Positions 10,573-19,642 are shown, counted from the stretch's first letter. The stretch: DNA of 36,933 nt from an uncultured bacterium (GCA_903911205.1 CAIWCL010000294.1:1-36933); one strand, 5' to 3'. Numbers and translations are program-made. Notes: a model not told the origin generated them from the letters alone.

Positions 10573-11882
10573 GTGGCAGCAGCGTGCCGACGGCGCGCGA
10601 GGCAGCCGTCGACATCGCTCGTGCATTGATCGCGGCGGGACACATCGCGTATTTCGCGGGAGGATGCGTGCGCGACGCGCTCCTTGGGATCGAGCCGAAG
10701 GATTTCGACATTGCAACGAGCGCAACGCCGGATGAGGTCAAGGCAGTCTTTCCGAAGGCGCGCGGAGTTGGCGAAGCATTCGGAGTGATGCTTGTTCGAA
10801 AATGGACGCACACGATCGAAGTGGCGACCTTTCGTGAAGACTTGGAATACCTCGATGGTCGTCGGCCAAGTGGTATTCGCTTCGCGGACGCGCGCGCCGA
10901 TGCGGAGCGTCGTGACTTCACGATCAACGGCATTTTTCGCGAGCCCTTGACGGGCGCGATCGTCGATTTCGTTGAAGGCGAACATGATTTGCGCGCCGGC
11001 ATCGTGCGCGCGATCGGCGATCCGCATGCGCGCATTCGTGAGGATCGGCTCCGCATGTTGCGTGCGGCACGCTTCGCCGCGCGCCTTGCGTTCACAATCG
11101 ACCCGGCGACGATCCACGCGATTCGTGCGCATGCGAGCGAACTCGCTTCGGTCAGTCCGGAACGCGTTGGCGACGAGGTGCGTCGCATGCTCGCGCACCA
11201 TCATCGTGGACAGGCTGCACGGATCATCGAGGAACTCGGGCTCGATGCCGCGGTCTTCGGCGAGGGTGCGGGCGCACACGGTTGGCAACGGTTGGATGCA
11301 TTGCCGCCGATGGCGAGTCCGGCAACGGCGCTTGCAGCGTGGTGGCTCGATCGAACACAGCCGTGCGTTCCGGGTGAGCGCATTGCGCACGCAGCACAAG
11401 GCGCCTTGGGAGCAGGAGGAGGAGGGGAAGCAGCAGGAGGGGCGGCGCGTCTGCGCGACGTCCTTCGCGCGCGACTGACACTCTCGAACGCCGATTGGGA
11501 GCATGTGGCGGCCCTTCTCGAGTGTCGCGAGCAATTGCGTGTCGATCCGGCGAAGACCTCGCTTCCTCAGCGGGTTCGCCTCGCGGCTCGGCCCGGATTT
11601 GACGCGGCCCTCGAAGTCCTCGCCGGCGAAGACGGCGCCCTCGCGGAGTCTTGGCGCTCCGCAGCAAACCGAGAGTGCCCGGATCGGCGCCTCCCCGCCC
11701 CGTTGGTCGACGGCAACGATCTCATCCGCGCGGGGCTGCGTCCCGGCCCGGCGTTCAAAGTGGTTCTGGACACCACGCTCGACCGCCAGATTTGCGGGGA
11801 ATACACGGACCGCAGCGCGGCACTGGCCTCGGCGCTGGCTCTTGCCGCGGCACACGGTTCGGCGAATGAACCGGGCGAATGA
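10569..11882 (+). CDS. CCA-adding tRNA nucleotidyltransferase / poly(A) polymerase family protein
   Basis: Class II nucleotidyltransferase of 437 residues that adds CCA to tRNA 3' ends or A-tails to RNA; the two activities cannot be told apart here. The catalytic palm has GGCVRD (31-36) and DFDIAT (45-50, metal Asp45 and Asp47), followed by RRDFTINGIF and the RNA-binding neck RIREDRLRMLRAARFA. The C-terminal half is diverged and contains a Gly/Ala-rich insertion (GALGAGGGGEAAGGAA). I prefer ATG at 10569, which overlaps the plsC stop as ATGA and has GGAGG six bases upstream, over an in-frame ATG 36 nt earlier. The tRNA-Ser in this window lacks an encoded CCA, so a CCA-adding enzyme is needed. 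The last codons and the stop lie inside a 13-bp minisatellite. Confidence 0.9.
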   Translation: MSGSSVPTAREAAVDIARALIAAGHIAYFAGGCVRDALLGIEPKDFDIATSATPDEVKAVFPKARGVGEAFGVMLVRKWTHTIEVATFREDLEYLDGRRPSGIRFADARADAERRDFTINGIFREPLTGAIVDFVEGEHDLRAGIVRAIGDPHARIREDRLRMLRAARFAARLAFTIDPATIHAIRAHASELASVSPERVGDEVRRMLAHHHRGQAARIIEELGLDAAVFGEGAGAHGWQRLDALPPMASPATALAAWWLDRTQPCVPGERIAHAAQGALGAGGGGEAAGGAARLRDVLRARLTLSNADWEHVAALLECREQLRVDPAKTSLPQRVRLAARPGFDAALEVLAGEDGALAESWRSAANRECPDRRLPAPLVDGNDLIRAGLRPGPAFKVVLDTTLDRQICGEYTDRSAALASALALAAAHGSANEPGE

Positions 11883-11912
11883 ACGGGGCGAAGTGACGGG
11901 GCGAAGTGACGG
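11861..11912. repeat. 13-bp tandem repeat spanning the nucleotidyltransferase stop codon
   Basis: Four units of 13 bp: GGCGAATGAACCG, GGCGAATGAACGG and two of GGCGAAGTGACGG, then a decayed fifth. The TGA stop at 11880-11882 is the TGA of the second unit, so the repeat defines both the last codons and the termination point. Confidence 0.85.
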
Positions 11913-12257
11913 GGCGGGTCGCGGTCAGCGAAGCGGGTGGGCAACCGCGCACCCGATGCCTGCCGCGATGCCTGCCCGAATGCCCACCCAGAGTCCCAGT
12001 TCGGGCCGCGACGCACCCTCAGAAAAGTCGCCTGTCGGGTTCGGCCCGACCACAGAGATTTGGTCGAGACCACGCGTTTGTGCCGCAACCCTGTCGGGCT
12101 CGGAAGTAAGATCAGACCCCGCGGCAGGTTGCCGCGTCCATCCGTCGAGCCCCGTCCGAATGGCGTGTGGGGCGTTGGCGGCGATTGCCCGCAAGCGATG
12201 CGCGGGTGGATCGTTCGGCCGGATCTCGCAGTTCCCCTCTCGAAAGAAGACTCACCG
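11913..12257. other. Spacer before the protease-like pair
   Basis: No gene is recognised; an open frame continuous with the next gene exists but lacks a credible start and a signal peptide at its beginning. It contains a run of related GATGCCTGCC-type units near 11955-11990 and a hairpin GTCGGG/CCCGAC (12035-12040, 12046-12051) without a T-run. No convincing promoter was found, although one is expected for the gene at 12258. Confidence 0.5.
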
Positions 12258-13451
12258 ATGCGCACGAATCGTCTTCCGAAGTTCATTCAGGTCGCCGCCC
12301 ACACCGTACTTGCTTCGACGGCACTCGCTGTGGCTGGAGCGGCATCTGCGCAAAGCGCGGACGCAGATCTCCCCGCGACGACCAGCACCCCGAAGGTCTA
12401 CGTCTTCCCGCTCGTCGGGCAGATGGGAACGGATATCTCGGAGTCGAGCTTCGAAGTCCTGTCGAAGGATCTTGAGAAGGCGAAGCCCGACATCATCGTC
12501 TTCCGACTGAAGAGCGCGGACATTGACCGCAACGACTACTTGAAGAACGACGATCCAAATGAGTTCGGCTTGCCGGGCGAAGTGGGTTCGTATCGCCAGA
12601 TGTTGAAGGACATCCGCGACAAGTTCCGCGATACGCCCCAAGTCGTTTGGGTGGAAGACGCCGTCGGCGTTTCGAGCCTCTACGCGCTCGGTTGGCCACG
12701 CATGTACATGGTGTCTGACGCTCGGCTCTACGGCCTCAACCGATTCAAGGAGATGGTTGAGAGTCAGTGGGAAGACGCCGACGTTCGCTCGAAAATGGTT
12801 GCCGCGTGGACGGGCATCATGAAGGGCCTCGTCGAAGTCGGTGGTTACCCACGCGAAGTTGCCGACGCCTTGATTTTCCCCGAGACGAAGCTCTCGGTGA
12901 ACTTCGAAGGGCGCAACGCGAAGTGGCTTGGTGACACGACAGGCATGTGGGTCGTGGATTCAAGCGACCAAGCCGCGTGCGCGTTCAATGCGCAACTCGC
13001 AGAAGATGCGATGTTGTCTGACGGCACCGCCGACAGCCTCGATGACCTCATGTTCCTGCTCGGTTACCGCGAGTTCGAGAAACTCGACTCCGGTGAGAAG
13101 GTCGGCGCCCAGTACATCAAGGACTGGCGCAAGGCCATGGACGAGTGCACCAAGAACATGGAAGACGCGCAAGAGACCGAGGACAGTGTCGCTGGTCTCG
13201 GGAAGCGCAAGGGTTACTACGAGAAGACCATCGCACTCATGAAGCGTTACCCGGCGATTGAGAAGCGTCGCGAGATGCAACAGCGCGGCGTGTCGATCAT
13301 TGCGCTTGAAGGCGCGGTGGACGACATCAAGAAGGAAATTCAGCGCCAACGCGAAGCGGAGAAGCAGGGCCGTCAAGGTGGCGGCGGCGGCGGTGGTGGC
13401 GGAGGTGGGCGTGGTCTCGGTGGCGGTGGTATGAGCCGTCCGGGCGGTTGA
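12258..13451 (+). CDS. Secreted ClpP/NfeD-like protein with degenerate active site
   Basis: A 397-residue exported protein. The N-terminus is a signal peptide (basic start, hydrophobic core at about 12-29, cleavage near AASA-Q). The rest aligns by eye with the next gene: KPDIIVFRLKS against the strand before the oxyanion loop, and VVWVEDAVGVSSLYAL against the segment holding the Ser nucleophile. The oxyanion NSGGG of the paralogue is replaced by KSADI (85-89) and the nucleophile position is Gly137, so peptidase activity is unlikely. The C-terminal third is charged and helical, ending in a tract of more than ten glycines. ATG at 12258 is chosen because it begins the signal peptide; the frame is open further upstream. 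It is probably co-transcribed with the active paralogue. Confidence 0.72.
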   Translation: MRTNRLPKFIQVAAHTVLASTALAVAGAASAQSADADLPATTSTPKVYVFPLVGQMGTDISESSFEVLSKDLEKAKPDIIVFRLKSADIDRNDYLKNDDPNEFGLPGEVGSYRQMLKDIRDKFRDTPQVVWVEDAVGVSSLYALGWPRMYMVSDARLYGLNRFKEMVESQWEDADVRSKMVAAWTGIMKGLVEVGGYPREVADALIFPETKLSVNFEGRNAKWLGDTTGMWVVDSSDQAACAFNAQLAEDAMLSDGTADSLDDLMFLLGYREFEKLDSGEKVGAQYIKDWRKAMDECTKNMEDAQETEDSVAGLGKRKGYYEKTIALMKRYPAIEKRREMQQRGVSIIALEGAVDDIKKEIQRQREAEKQGRQGGGGGGGGGGGRGLGGGGMSRPGG

Positions 13452-13556
13452 TCCGCTGCGCGAATGACGTGCGCATGGCCCTTGAAGTGTTGTGATTGCC
13501 TCAGACTTTCTCTCGACGCACGCGACGTGGCGGCGAGTCATCCGGACGAAAAACAC

Positions 13557-14933
13557 ATGAACCAATTCATGCACTCACTGAAGAACTCGAAATCAACCCT
13601 CGCGACCGTTGCGCTCTCGCTCGCCGTGCTCGCGGGTGGTGCGACGATGGCCGTCGCAGCCGACGTCAAGCTCGCGAATGGCTCGACCTGGAAGGGTGAT
13701 GCCGGCGCCCGCGTGCGTGTGACCTACACGCTCAACGGCAAGGAACTCACGCTCGAAGGTTTGGTCGTGAAAGCGGACAAGAGCTTCTTGCAGGTCGAAG
13801 TGGACGAAAATGGCAAGAAGGTCAAGAAGACGATCACCTCGTTCGACTTGAAGAAGGTGGAGACGCTTGCTGCGGATGGAGGCACTTCGACGAAGGCTCC
13901 AGCGGGCTCAAGTGGAACAACGACGCCAGGAAAGTCGAATACATCCGCTGGTTCCGCGTCCACAGCAACCACCTCCGGCGCTCCCGCCTCAGGCAAGCAA
14001 ACGATTTTCATTCTTCCGTGGGGCCGTGGCCCCGGCGGCGACGTCGACATGGTCGGCCTCGGTGCGCGTCACGAGGAGATTGAGAAGATCGGGGCAGAAG
14101 CCGACAAGATCGGCCCGGGCCAGATCATCGTCCTCGAAGTCAATTCGGGCGGTGGCTTGGTGCTCGAAGGCGACAAGATCGACGAAACGCTCAATAAGCT
14201 CCGTGAGCGTCACCGCGTCATCGCGTGGATCCACGAGGCGATTTCTGCCGCGGCGTTCACGTCGCTTCACTGCAATGAAATCTACTTCCAGCGCGTCGGC
14301 ACACTCGGCGCGATCACGATGTTTGCAGGTACGAAGTCCATCGAAGGACGCGAACTTGAAGCGTGGCTCAAGAAGGTTGGCGATGTCTGTGAGGCCACGA
14401 GCCGCAACCGTTGGATCGGTGAGGCGATGGTGACCAACGAGCCTGAACTCTCCTACGACAAGGACGAGGAAGGCAATGTCACGTGGTACAACACGTTGCA
14501 GGGAAAGTACGACCTTTCCGACAAGGTGCAGAACCTCACGATCAACGCGCAGCAGGCTGAGCACTCGAAGTTCTCGCAGGGCACCGCCGACACTGTGCCG
14601 GATCTGCTGAAGCTCCTGAATCTCTCGCCCGACAAGGTCGAGATTTCGCAAGCGGGCTACAAAATCCACAACGACTGGCAGGCGACGATGAAGCAGTGCA
14701 AAGAAGCGAAAATAAAGCTTCTTCGCGACATGCAAAACCCGCCGGGTCTGACCCAGCTCGATCAACTCAACGCGCGGCTCCGCGCAGCGAAGGAAATTCG
14801 CAAGTGGTTCGACAAGTGCTTCCCGATCATGACGTACGACCAACCCGCGGCCGGTAGCCCGGAGCAGTGGGATGGAATCATCGAAGACCTCAGTCGCCAG
14901 ATCAAGCAGGCGAAAGACCGTCGCAACGGTTGA
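13557..14933 (+). CDS. Secreted serine protease-like protein, ClpP/NfeD (SDH) fold
   Basis: A 458-residue exported protein. A signal peptide (hydrophobic core at about 15-32, AVAA) is followed by a small beta-rich domain (36-105), a Thr/Ser/Gly/Ala linker (108-147), and a crotonase-fold domain. In that domain IVLEVNSGGG (191-200) forms the oxyanion loop and AWIHEAISAAAFTSL gives the putative nucleophile Ser230, as in membrane-bound ClpP-class (NfeD/SppA-like) peptidases; VGTLGAIT follows as expected. A helical C-terminal region of about 130 residues is unassigned. Unlike NfeD it has no membrane helices or OB domain at the C-terminus. The gene follows its degenerate paralogue by about 105 bp and is closed by a strong terminator. 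The fold is well supported; substrate and activity are inferred. Confidence 0.78.
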   Translation: MNQFMHSLKNSKSTLATVALSLAVLAGGATMAVAADVKLANGSTWKGDAGARVRVTYTLNGKELTLEGLVVKADKSFLQVEVDENGKKVKKTITSFDLKKVETLAADGGTSTKAPAGSSGTTTPGKSNTSAGSASTATTSGAPASGKQTIFILPWGRGPGGDVDMVGLGARHEEIEKIGAEADKIGPGQIIVLEVNSGGGLVLEGDKIDETLNKLRERHRVIAWIHEAISAAAFTSLHCNEIYFQRVGTLGAITMFAGTKSIEGRELEAWLKKVGDVCEATSRNRWIGEAMVTNEPELSYDKDEEGNVTWYNTLQGKYDLSDKVQNLTINAQQAEHSKFSQGTADTVPDLLKLLNLSPDKVEISQAGYKIHNDWQATMKQCKEAKIKLLRDMQNPPGLTQLDQLNARLRAAKEIRKWFDKCFPIMTYDQPAAGSPEQWDGIIEDLSRQIKQAKDRRNG

Positions 14934-14958
14934 CGCGTTCGACATCTCAGTTCAACGA

Positions 14959-14993
14959 CACCGACCCCGTCGCGCACGGGGTCGGTGATTTTT
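14959..14993 (+). terminator. Strong intrinsic terminator
   Basis: A perfect 12-bp stem CACCGACCCCGT (14959-14970) pairs with ACGGGGTCGGTG (14976-14987) around a five-nt loop, followed by ATTTTT. It lies 26 nt after the protease-like gene and separates that pair from the genes downstream. Confidence 0.93.
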
Positions 14994-15106
14994 GAGGCAA
15001 ACTTCCTTGGACACCTTTGACGGCTCCGCCTGTGGTTTTCGACTGCTGGAATTGTTGAACTTCGAACACGACTTGCGAAACACCGTGATCCTGCGATCCT
15101 TCGCGC

Positions 15107-15796
15107 ATGAACGAAGGAAAGCCTGATTCCAAGCTGTCGCAAGAGCCATCGGTCGCGCCCGCAGCGGATCCATTCGCGCCGTATTCCGAGGCATCCCGTG
15201 CGGAAGATCTTGCAGAGCGTCGCGGTCGTTGGCGTGTTGTGTTTCCGGTGATCTCCGTGGCGATCGGTGTCTTCGGAATGTGCTTTCAGGGGTTGTTCGC
15301 CGTGCAAATCGTGTTTTGGGACACGATCATGGCAAGCGCAGGCATGGTGCTCACGCCGCCGCCTGACATCATCAAGTGGACAACGACCGCACAGGTTGCA
15401 ATCACGATTCCACTGGGAATCGTGCTGATCGCGGGCAGTGCGATGCTGCTCTTGCGTAAACCGCTTGGTGCGAAACTCGTGATGTTTTGGGCGGTGGCTC
15501 GGCTCGTCCTTGTCGTTGCAGGCCTCGTGGCAGCCGTGGTCACCATCAAGCCGCAAGTCGAGTGGGGAGTGACCCTCGCTTCAGAGATGCGCGATGAAAT
15601 GCGCAAGAAGGGCGTGAAGGAAGAAGACTTGCCGCCGCTCCCCGATGAGGCGAAGGCGCAATCGGACGGCCTTCGCAACATGGCGATCGTCTCCATTGCG
15701 ACCGCCACGTGGCCATTCGTGATGGCGATTGTGTTGACGCGGCGTCACGTGCGCGCGGAAGTCGCGTCGTGGAAGCAGCCGACGAATGCAGCGTGA
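15107..15796 (+). CDS. Small multi-pass membrane protein of unknown function
   Basis: A 229-residue protein. A polar N-terminus of about 42 residues is followed by four likely membrane helices (about 44-72, 90-113, 121-146 and 193-211). A charged amphipathic segment lies between helices three and four (EMRDEMRKKGVKEEDLPPLP). No family is recognised. It lies downstream of the terminator and converges on the ABC-2 permease gene 43 bp away. The start at 15107 gives a normal length; no strong ribosome-binding site is visible. Confidence 0.7.
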   Translation: MNEGKPDSKLSQEPSVAPAADPFAPYSEASRAEDLAERRGRWRVVFPVISVAIGVFGMCFQGLFAVQIVFWDTIMASAGMVLTPPPDIIKWTTTAQVAITIPLGIVLIAGSAMLLLRKPLGAKLVMFWAVARLVLVVAGLVAAVVTIKPQVEWGVTLASEMRDEMRKKGVKEEDLPPLPDEAKAQSDGLRNMAIVSIATATWPFVMAIVLTRRHVRAEVASWKQPTNAA

Positions 15797-15839
15797 ACCT
15801 CGCGTCACTCGCGCGTGATTTGTCGCAAGCAGGCTCGTT

Positions 15840-16877
15840 TCATCCAACTTCGCGGCGCTGGAAGAGCGCAGTCGCGACAGCAAGGAGACCGGTGACCAGG
15901 GCCAGCGTGTAGAGCATCGCGTAGCCGAAGTAATCGGCCGGGATCGCTTTCTTCTGCGTCAGCGCGTCTGCAAGCCAGAACAACTGGAAGTTGGGCACAG
16001 ACGCGCGGCACAGCGACAAAAACGCCCACTTTGCGTGCATCGTGAGCGGAACCTCGCCGCCAGCCTTGGCAACTTCCGCCATCGCGGCCGTCGTTTCGGA
16101 GAGCGGGCGACCGAACATCCAGTCGGAGAGCAACCCCAGCACGAACATTCCCACCACGATGGTGAGGGTGAGTACTTGCCCAAGCCTTGTGCTCGCGGCG
16201 ATGGCGATCGCGTTGAGGACCAACGTCGCGAGTGCAATGAGAAACAGCGCCTTCCAAACTTCAGGTTCAAACTGCTGCCCGATGGGAATCGACTTAAATT
16301 CGGCATCGAAGAACAGCGAGAGCAGGTAGGCGAGGCCCAAGAATGGCACGGAGAGCGTGAGGGTCCACGCGGCGAAACTCCGACCATAGAAGTAATTCAT
16401 CCAAGCGCCGACGGCGACCGCGGCAATCATCGCTCCCAAACCAAAGAGGATGACCGGGAGGTGGAAGGGATCACGCGCGGTTTGCAGGGTTCCGTGCACC
16501 TCAACCAGTGAGAAGACAAGTCCAAGGTAGAGAAGCGCCACGAGCATCGACGCTGACACGCCGAGGAACTTTCCGAGGATGAAGACGGGGCGGGGCACCG
16601 GCTTCGACACCACGGTCAGGACGGTGCGATTTTCGATTTCGCGGGCGAGAACGTTGGTTGCGAGGAACGATGCCAACACTGCGGTCGCGAGAAAGACCGT
16701 CGAAAGCCCGATGTCGAGGAACATGCGTTGGTCTTCCTGCATGGTCCAGGCGCTGAACGGGTTGGAAAGGACGACGAAGATCGTCGCCGCCACGCAGACC
16801 ACAAGGACGACCGGTTGACGGATCGACTCAAGGAAGGTGTTGCGGAGGATCGCGAGGAGCTGCTCGACGAAGGACAT
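15840..16877 (-). CDS. ABC-2 type transporter permease
   Basis: Integral membrane protein of 345 residues with about six or seven helices. It starts with the ABC-2/NatB-like NTFLESIRQPVVL segment and has the typical cytoplasmic loop EIENRTVLTVVSKPVPRPVFILGKFLG before the third helix. The same loop appears in the permease at 23590 (EIRDRQAWLTLTKPVSRFSFLLGKWLG), so the two are paralogues and may share the single ATPase at 22253. No ATPase adjoins this gene on its own strand. It is divergent from the SPFH operon across a 409-bp region. Identity as a permease is firm; substrate is unknown. Confidence 0.87.
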   Translation of the reverse strand: MSFVEQLLAILRNTFLESIRQPVVLVVCVAATIFVVLSNPFSAWTMQEDQRMFLDIGLSTVFLATAVLASFLATNVLAREIENRTVLTVVSKPVPRPVFILGKFLGVSASMLVALLYLGLVFSLVEVHGTLQTARDPFHLPVILFGLGAMIAAVAVGAWMNYFYGRSFAAWTLTLSVPFLGLAYLLSLFFDAEFKSIPIGQQFEPEVWKALFLIALATLVLNAIAIAASTRLGQVLTLTIVVGMFVLGLLSDWMFGRPLSETTAAMAEVAKAGGEVPLTMHAKWAFLSLCRASVPNFQLFWLADALTQKKAIPADYFGYAMLYTLALVTGLLAVATALFQRREVG

Positions 16878-16955
16878 AGTTTCTCGACAGGCTTACGGTG
16901 GGGTTCGGCGAAACAGGATTCGGAACCAAAAAGTCGGAATTACAAGACGAATTCT

Positions 16956-16997
16956 ACGAAGCGAGAGCCACGAAGCGAGAGCCACGAAGCGAGAGCT
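16956..16997. repeat. 14-bp tandem repeat, three units
   Basis: ACGAAGCGAGAGCC occurs at 16956-16969 and 16970-16983, with ACGAAGCGAGAGCT at 16984-16997. It lies about 80 bp upstream of the minus-strand permease start. Confidence 0.88.
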
Positions 16998-17120
16998 GCG
17001 TGGCAGGTCACCAACGCGCACAGAAGCAGGCAGGTTCGCGTCGTTGCGAGCGGCCGCGAGAGCAAAGTGTCCGAACCCGTGGTCGTTCGTCCTCTTCCAC
17101 GAAGGACAAGCGAACACAAG

Positions 17121-17135
17121 CGCAGTTGAACTGCG
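17121..17135. promoter_or_regulatory. Perfect palindrome, possible operator
   Basis: CGCAGTT-G-AACTGCG is a 15-bp inverted repeat with a single central base, followed at once by GTACCTTACAGTAC. In a divergent regulatory region such symmetry suggests a dimeric repressor site. No regulator gene is nearby. Confidence 0.3.
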
Positions 17136-17286
17136 TACCTTACAGTACCGCCCCGTCTCCGTCGCGGCTCTGGCATCGGGCTTCGTCTCGACCTTTGCTT
17201 CGGCGGACGGGTTCATCTCGCCACTCGGCAAGCCCAGCAGCGGTCTGGGTTGGCGCCGGGACTTTCTTGTCTCCCACAGACCAACG

Positions 17287-19476
17287 ATGCGCATCGATCA
17301 CCACGCGTACCAGCGGGCAACGGGCGTCGCCGCCAGCGGACTTCTCGCACAAGTCGCGATTGCACTCCTGCTCCTGATCTTCGGTAAGACCACAAGCGAC
17401 TCCACGCTCGTCGTGGCGTCCGCCTGGGCCTTCTGCGGGGCGATCCCGTGGCTTGGGCTCACGATGATCTTCTACCAGCACCGTCTGGAGCGGCTCGAGA
17501 GTCTCGAACTCGACGCAGGCGCACGGGTCGACTCGGAAGGACGCATTTTCAACACCGATGAGGCGCGCGTTGCACGCAAGCGACTTGGCCTCATGCACTC
17601 GGTGCTGATGCCCATCTTGAGCGTGCTGTACGCGGTACTCCTCGTGGCGATCGGGTGGTCGATTCTTTGGTGGTTCGAGAAGGAGGGTGATCCAAACGCG
17701 GATTGGGGCACCTTCGGCACGGGCTCTGCGCTCGGTTGGCAACTCGCGGTGACGTTCGGAACGGCGCTGCTTGCCTTCATCTTCTCGCGATTCGTCGCTG
17801 GTATGGCAGTCCAAAGCGCGTGGACGAACCTGCGCGGCGGTGCGGCGGTCATGGTCGGCAACGCGCTTGTGGCGTTGGCGGTCGGAATCGGCACCGTTGT
17901 TGAACTCCTCAAAGAGGAAGGTCAATCGGACACCGTCATGCGCGGTATCGCGCAAGGGATCGCGATCTTTATGTTCGCGGTCGCGGCGGAGACGCTCCTC
18001 AACTTCGTGCTCAATCTCTACCGCCCGCGCCGCATGGGCGAGACGCCGCGACCCGCGTTTGATTCGCGCGTGTTGAGCTTGCTCGCCGCGCCTGATTCGA
18101 TCGTGCGCTCGATCAACGAAGCGGTGAACTATCAGTTCGGCTTCGACATCACGAGTTCGTGGGGCTACCAGCTGCTCTTGCGCAATTTCGCGCGGCTTCT
18201 GGCTGTGGGGCTCGTGGTTGTACTCGCGCTGACCACGCTCGTGGTCGTTCAGCCGCAGGAGCAGGGCATGCGTTTGCGCTTCGGAGCGCGCGTTGGTGAG
18301 GTCTATCAAGGCGGCGCGATGGCAAAGTTGCCGTGGCCGATTGATACGGCGATCGTCGAAGATGTCAATCTCGTGCGTGACTTATCGCTCGGGATGGTGC
18401 GTCCGTTCTCAAGTGGTGATGTCATCACGTGGGGCGACGACACGATGCAACTCACGCAGCAGACGAATGTCTTCCTCGTCGGCCTCGGCGCCGCGGAGCC
18501 GACTGCAGCGCCGGTGCTTCCCGGTGCCGTTCCGAGCATTGCACCCACGACGTCGTTTGGTGTTGCTCCTGCGACGGCTGCGGCGGATCGCAGCGCGGCG
18601 ACCGAGCAATTCGCCGTGGTCGAAGCGGACATCGTTCTCCAGTACCGCGTGCGAGACCGCGAACTCGACAAGTACATCGCGTTCTCGAACGACATCAAGA
18701 GTCGTCGCTCGGCGATGGATATGCGCGAGCGTGCACTGAAGGCCATGGCGTTGCGTGAAGTCACGCGCACGATGAGCAGTCGCACACTCGACACAGTCCT
18801 TTCACCTCCACCAGACGCACCGCTTGTCGACACGCTCGTCAAAGCGATTCAAGGCGCGTTTGACGCGGCGGAGACCGGGGTTGAAGTCGTGGGTCTTTCC
18901 ATTCCGCGGCTCCGTCCGCCCGGCACCGAGGGCGGCAAGTTCGAAGAGCTCTCCATCGCGCGGCAGAATGGTCGTCGTCAAGTGGAGGACGCGCAAAGCG
19001 CCGTCAACACGACGATGAGCATGCTCGTTGGCGATGTCGCGCTTGCGGACGAAGTCTGGAAGGGCATCGCAGAACTCACGAAACTCGAGAACGAGGCGAA
19101 GGCTGGCTCCGCCGATGCGCGGCAAAAAGCTGACGCGCTGCGTGCGCGCCTTGAGCAGATTGTGCTTGATTCGCGTGCGCAGTCGGCGAGCGTTATCTCG
19201 AACGCCCGTGCGCTCCGATGGAACCTCCTCATGGACGCGCAAGCGATTGCCGCAGAAGTCACCGGTCAGGCACCGGCGTGGAACGCCGACCCGTCGCTGT
19301 ATCGAACACGACGCACGATGGACGCGCTCGCCGAAGCGCTCTCCGGCGTGCGTGCGAAGTACATGCTGCTCCCAGATCCCTCGCGCGTCCGGATCGACGT
19401 CGAGATGCAGGAAACAAGTACCGGGCTCAACCTTGGGGACTATCTCGAGAAGAAGTCAGGTGATGGTGGCGGATAA
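17287..19476 (+). CDS. SPFH/band-7 protein with N-terminal seven-helix membrane domain
   Basis: A membrane scaffold protein of 729 residues when started at ATG 17287. About seven helices are visible (near 14-32, 43-63, 105-130, 150-172, 185-205, 222-243 and 302-322). Directly after the last comes the HflK-like start of an SPFH domain, VQPQEQGMRLRFGARVGEVY, followed by the LPWPIDTA motif. The SPFH domain and its helical extension (EDAQSAVNTTMSM, QKADALRARLEQ) run to the C-terminus, with a Pro/Ala-rich insertion at about 400-440. Usual HflK proteins have a single helix, so the seven-helix fusion is unusual. It is the first of three consecutive SPFH genes. The exact start is uncertain because the frame is open upstream. 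Confidence 0.82.
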   Translation: MRIDHHAYQRATGVAASGLLAQVAIALLLLIFGKTTSDSTLVVASAWAFCGAIPWLGLTMIFYQHRLERLESLELDAGARVDSEGRIFNTDEARVARKRLGLMHSVLMPILSVLYAVLLVAIGWSILWWFEKEGDPNADWGTFGTGSALGWQLAVTFGTALLAFIFSRFVAGMAVQSAWTNLRGGAAVMVGNALVALAVGIGTVVELLKEEGQSDTVMRGIAQGIAIFMFAVAAETLLNFVLNLYRPRRMGETPRPAFDSRVLSLLAAPDSIVRSINEAVNYQFGFDITSSWGYQLLLRNFARLLAVGLVVVLALTTLVVVQPQEQGMRLRFGARVGEVYQGGAMAKLPWPIDTAIVEDVNLVRDLSLGMVRPFSSGDVITWGDDTMQLTQQTNVFLVGLGAAEPTAAPVLPGAVPSIAPTTSFGVAPATAAADRSAATEQFAVVEADIVLQYRVRDRELDKYIAFSNDIKSRRSAMDMRERALKAMALREVTRTMSSRTLDTVLSPPPDAPLVDTLVKAIQGAFDAAETGVEVVGLSIPRLRPPGTEGGKFEELSIARQNGRRQVEDAQSAVNTTMSMLVGDVALADEVWKGIAELTKLENEAKAGSADARQKADALRARLEQIVLDSRAQSASVISNARALRWNLLMDAQAIAAEVTGQAPAWNADPSLYRTRRTMDALAEALSGVRAKYMLLPDPSRVRIDVEMQETSTGLNLGDYLEKKSGDGGG

Positions 19477-19479
19477 GGG

Positions 19480-19535
19480 CGGTGCATGAGGCCCGGTGCA
19501 TGAAGCCCGGTGCATGAAGCCCGGTGCATGAAGCC
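19480..19535. repeat. 14-bp tandem repeat after the first SPFH stop codon
   Basis: Four units: CGGTGCATGAGGCC once and CGGTGCATGAAGCC three times, then a partial fifth (CGGTGC). It begins three bases after the TAA at 19474-19476, and each unit carries ATGA. Confidence 0.92.
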
Positions 19536-19642
19536 CGGTGCGCCCGCGCGTTGTGCCCGGCTCACGACATCGCCAGGAATCAGGTGAGAACTCACGAATC
19601 GAAGAACCGCGGCATGCGCCGCGATTGACAGGAACGACAGAC

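Larger units (their letters stand above)
16878..17286. promoter_or_regulatory. Divergent control region between ABC permease and SPFH operon
   Basis: This 409-bp region separates two divergent starts and should hold both promoters. It contains a 14-bp tandem repeat near the permease side, and a perfect odd palindrome with a nearby GTAC repeat on the SPFH side. I found no clear -35/-10 pair. An open frame continuous with the SPFH gene runs through it; the last 50 codons before 17287 look partly gene-like, so a longer N-terminus cannot be excluded. Confidence 0.45.
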
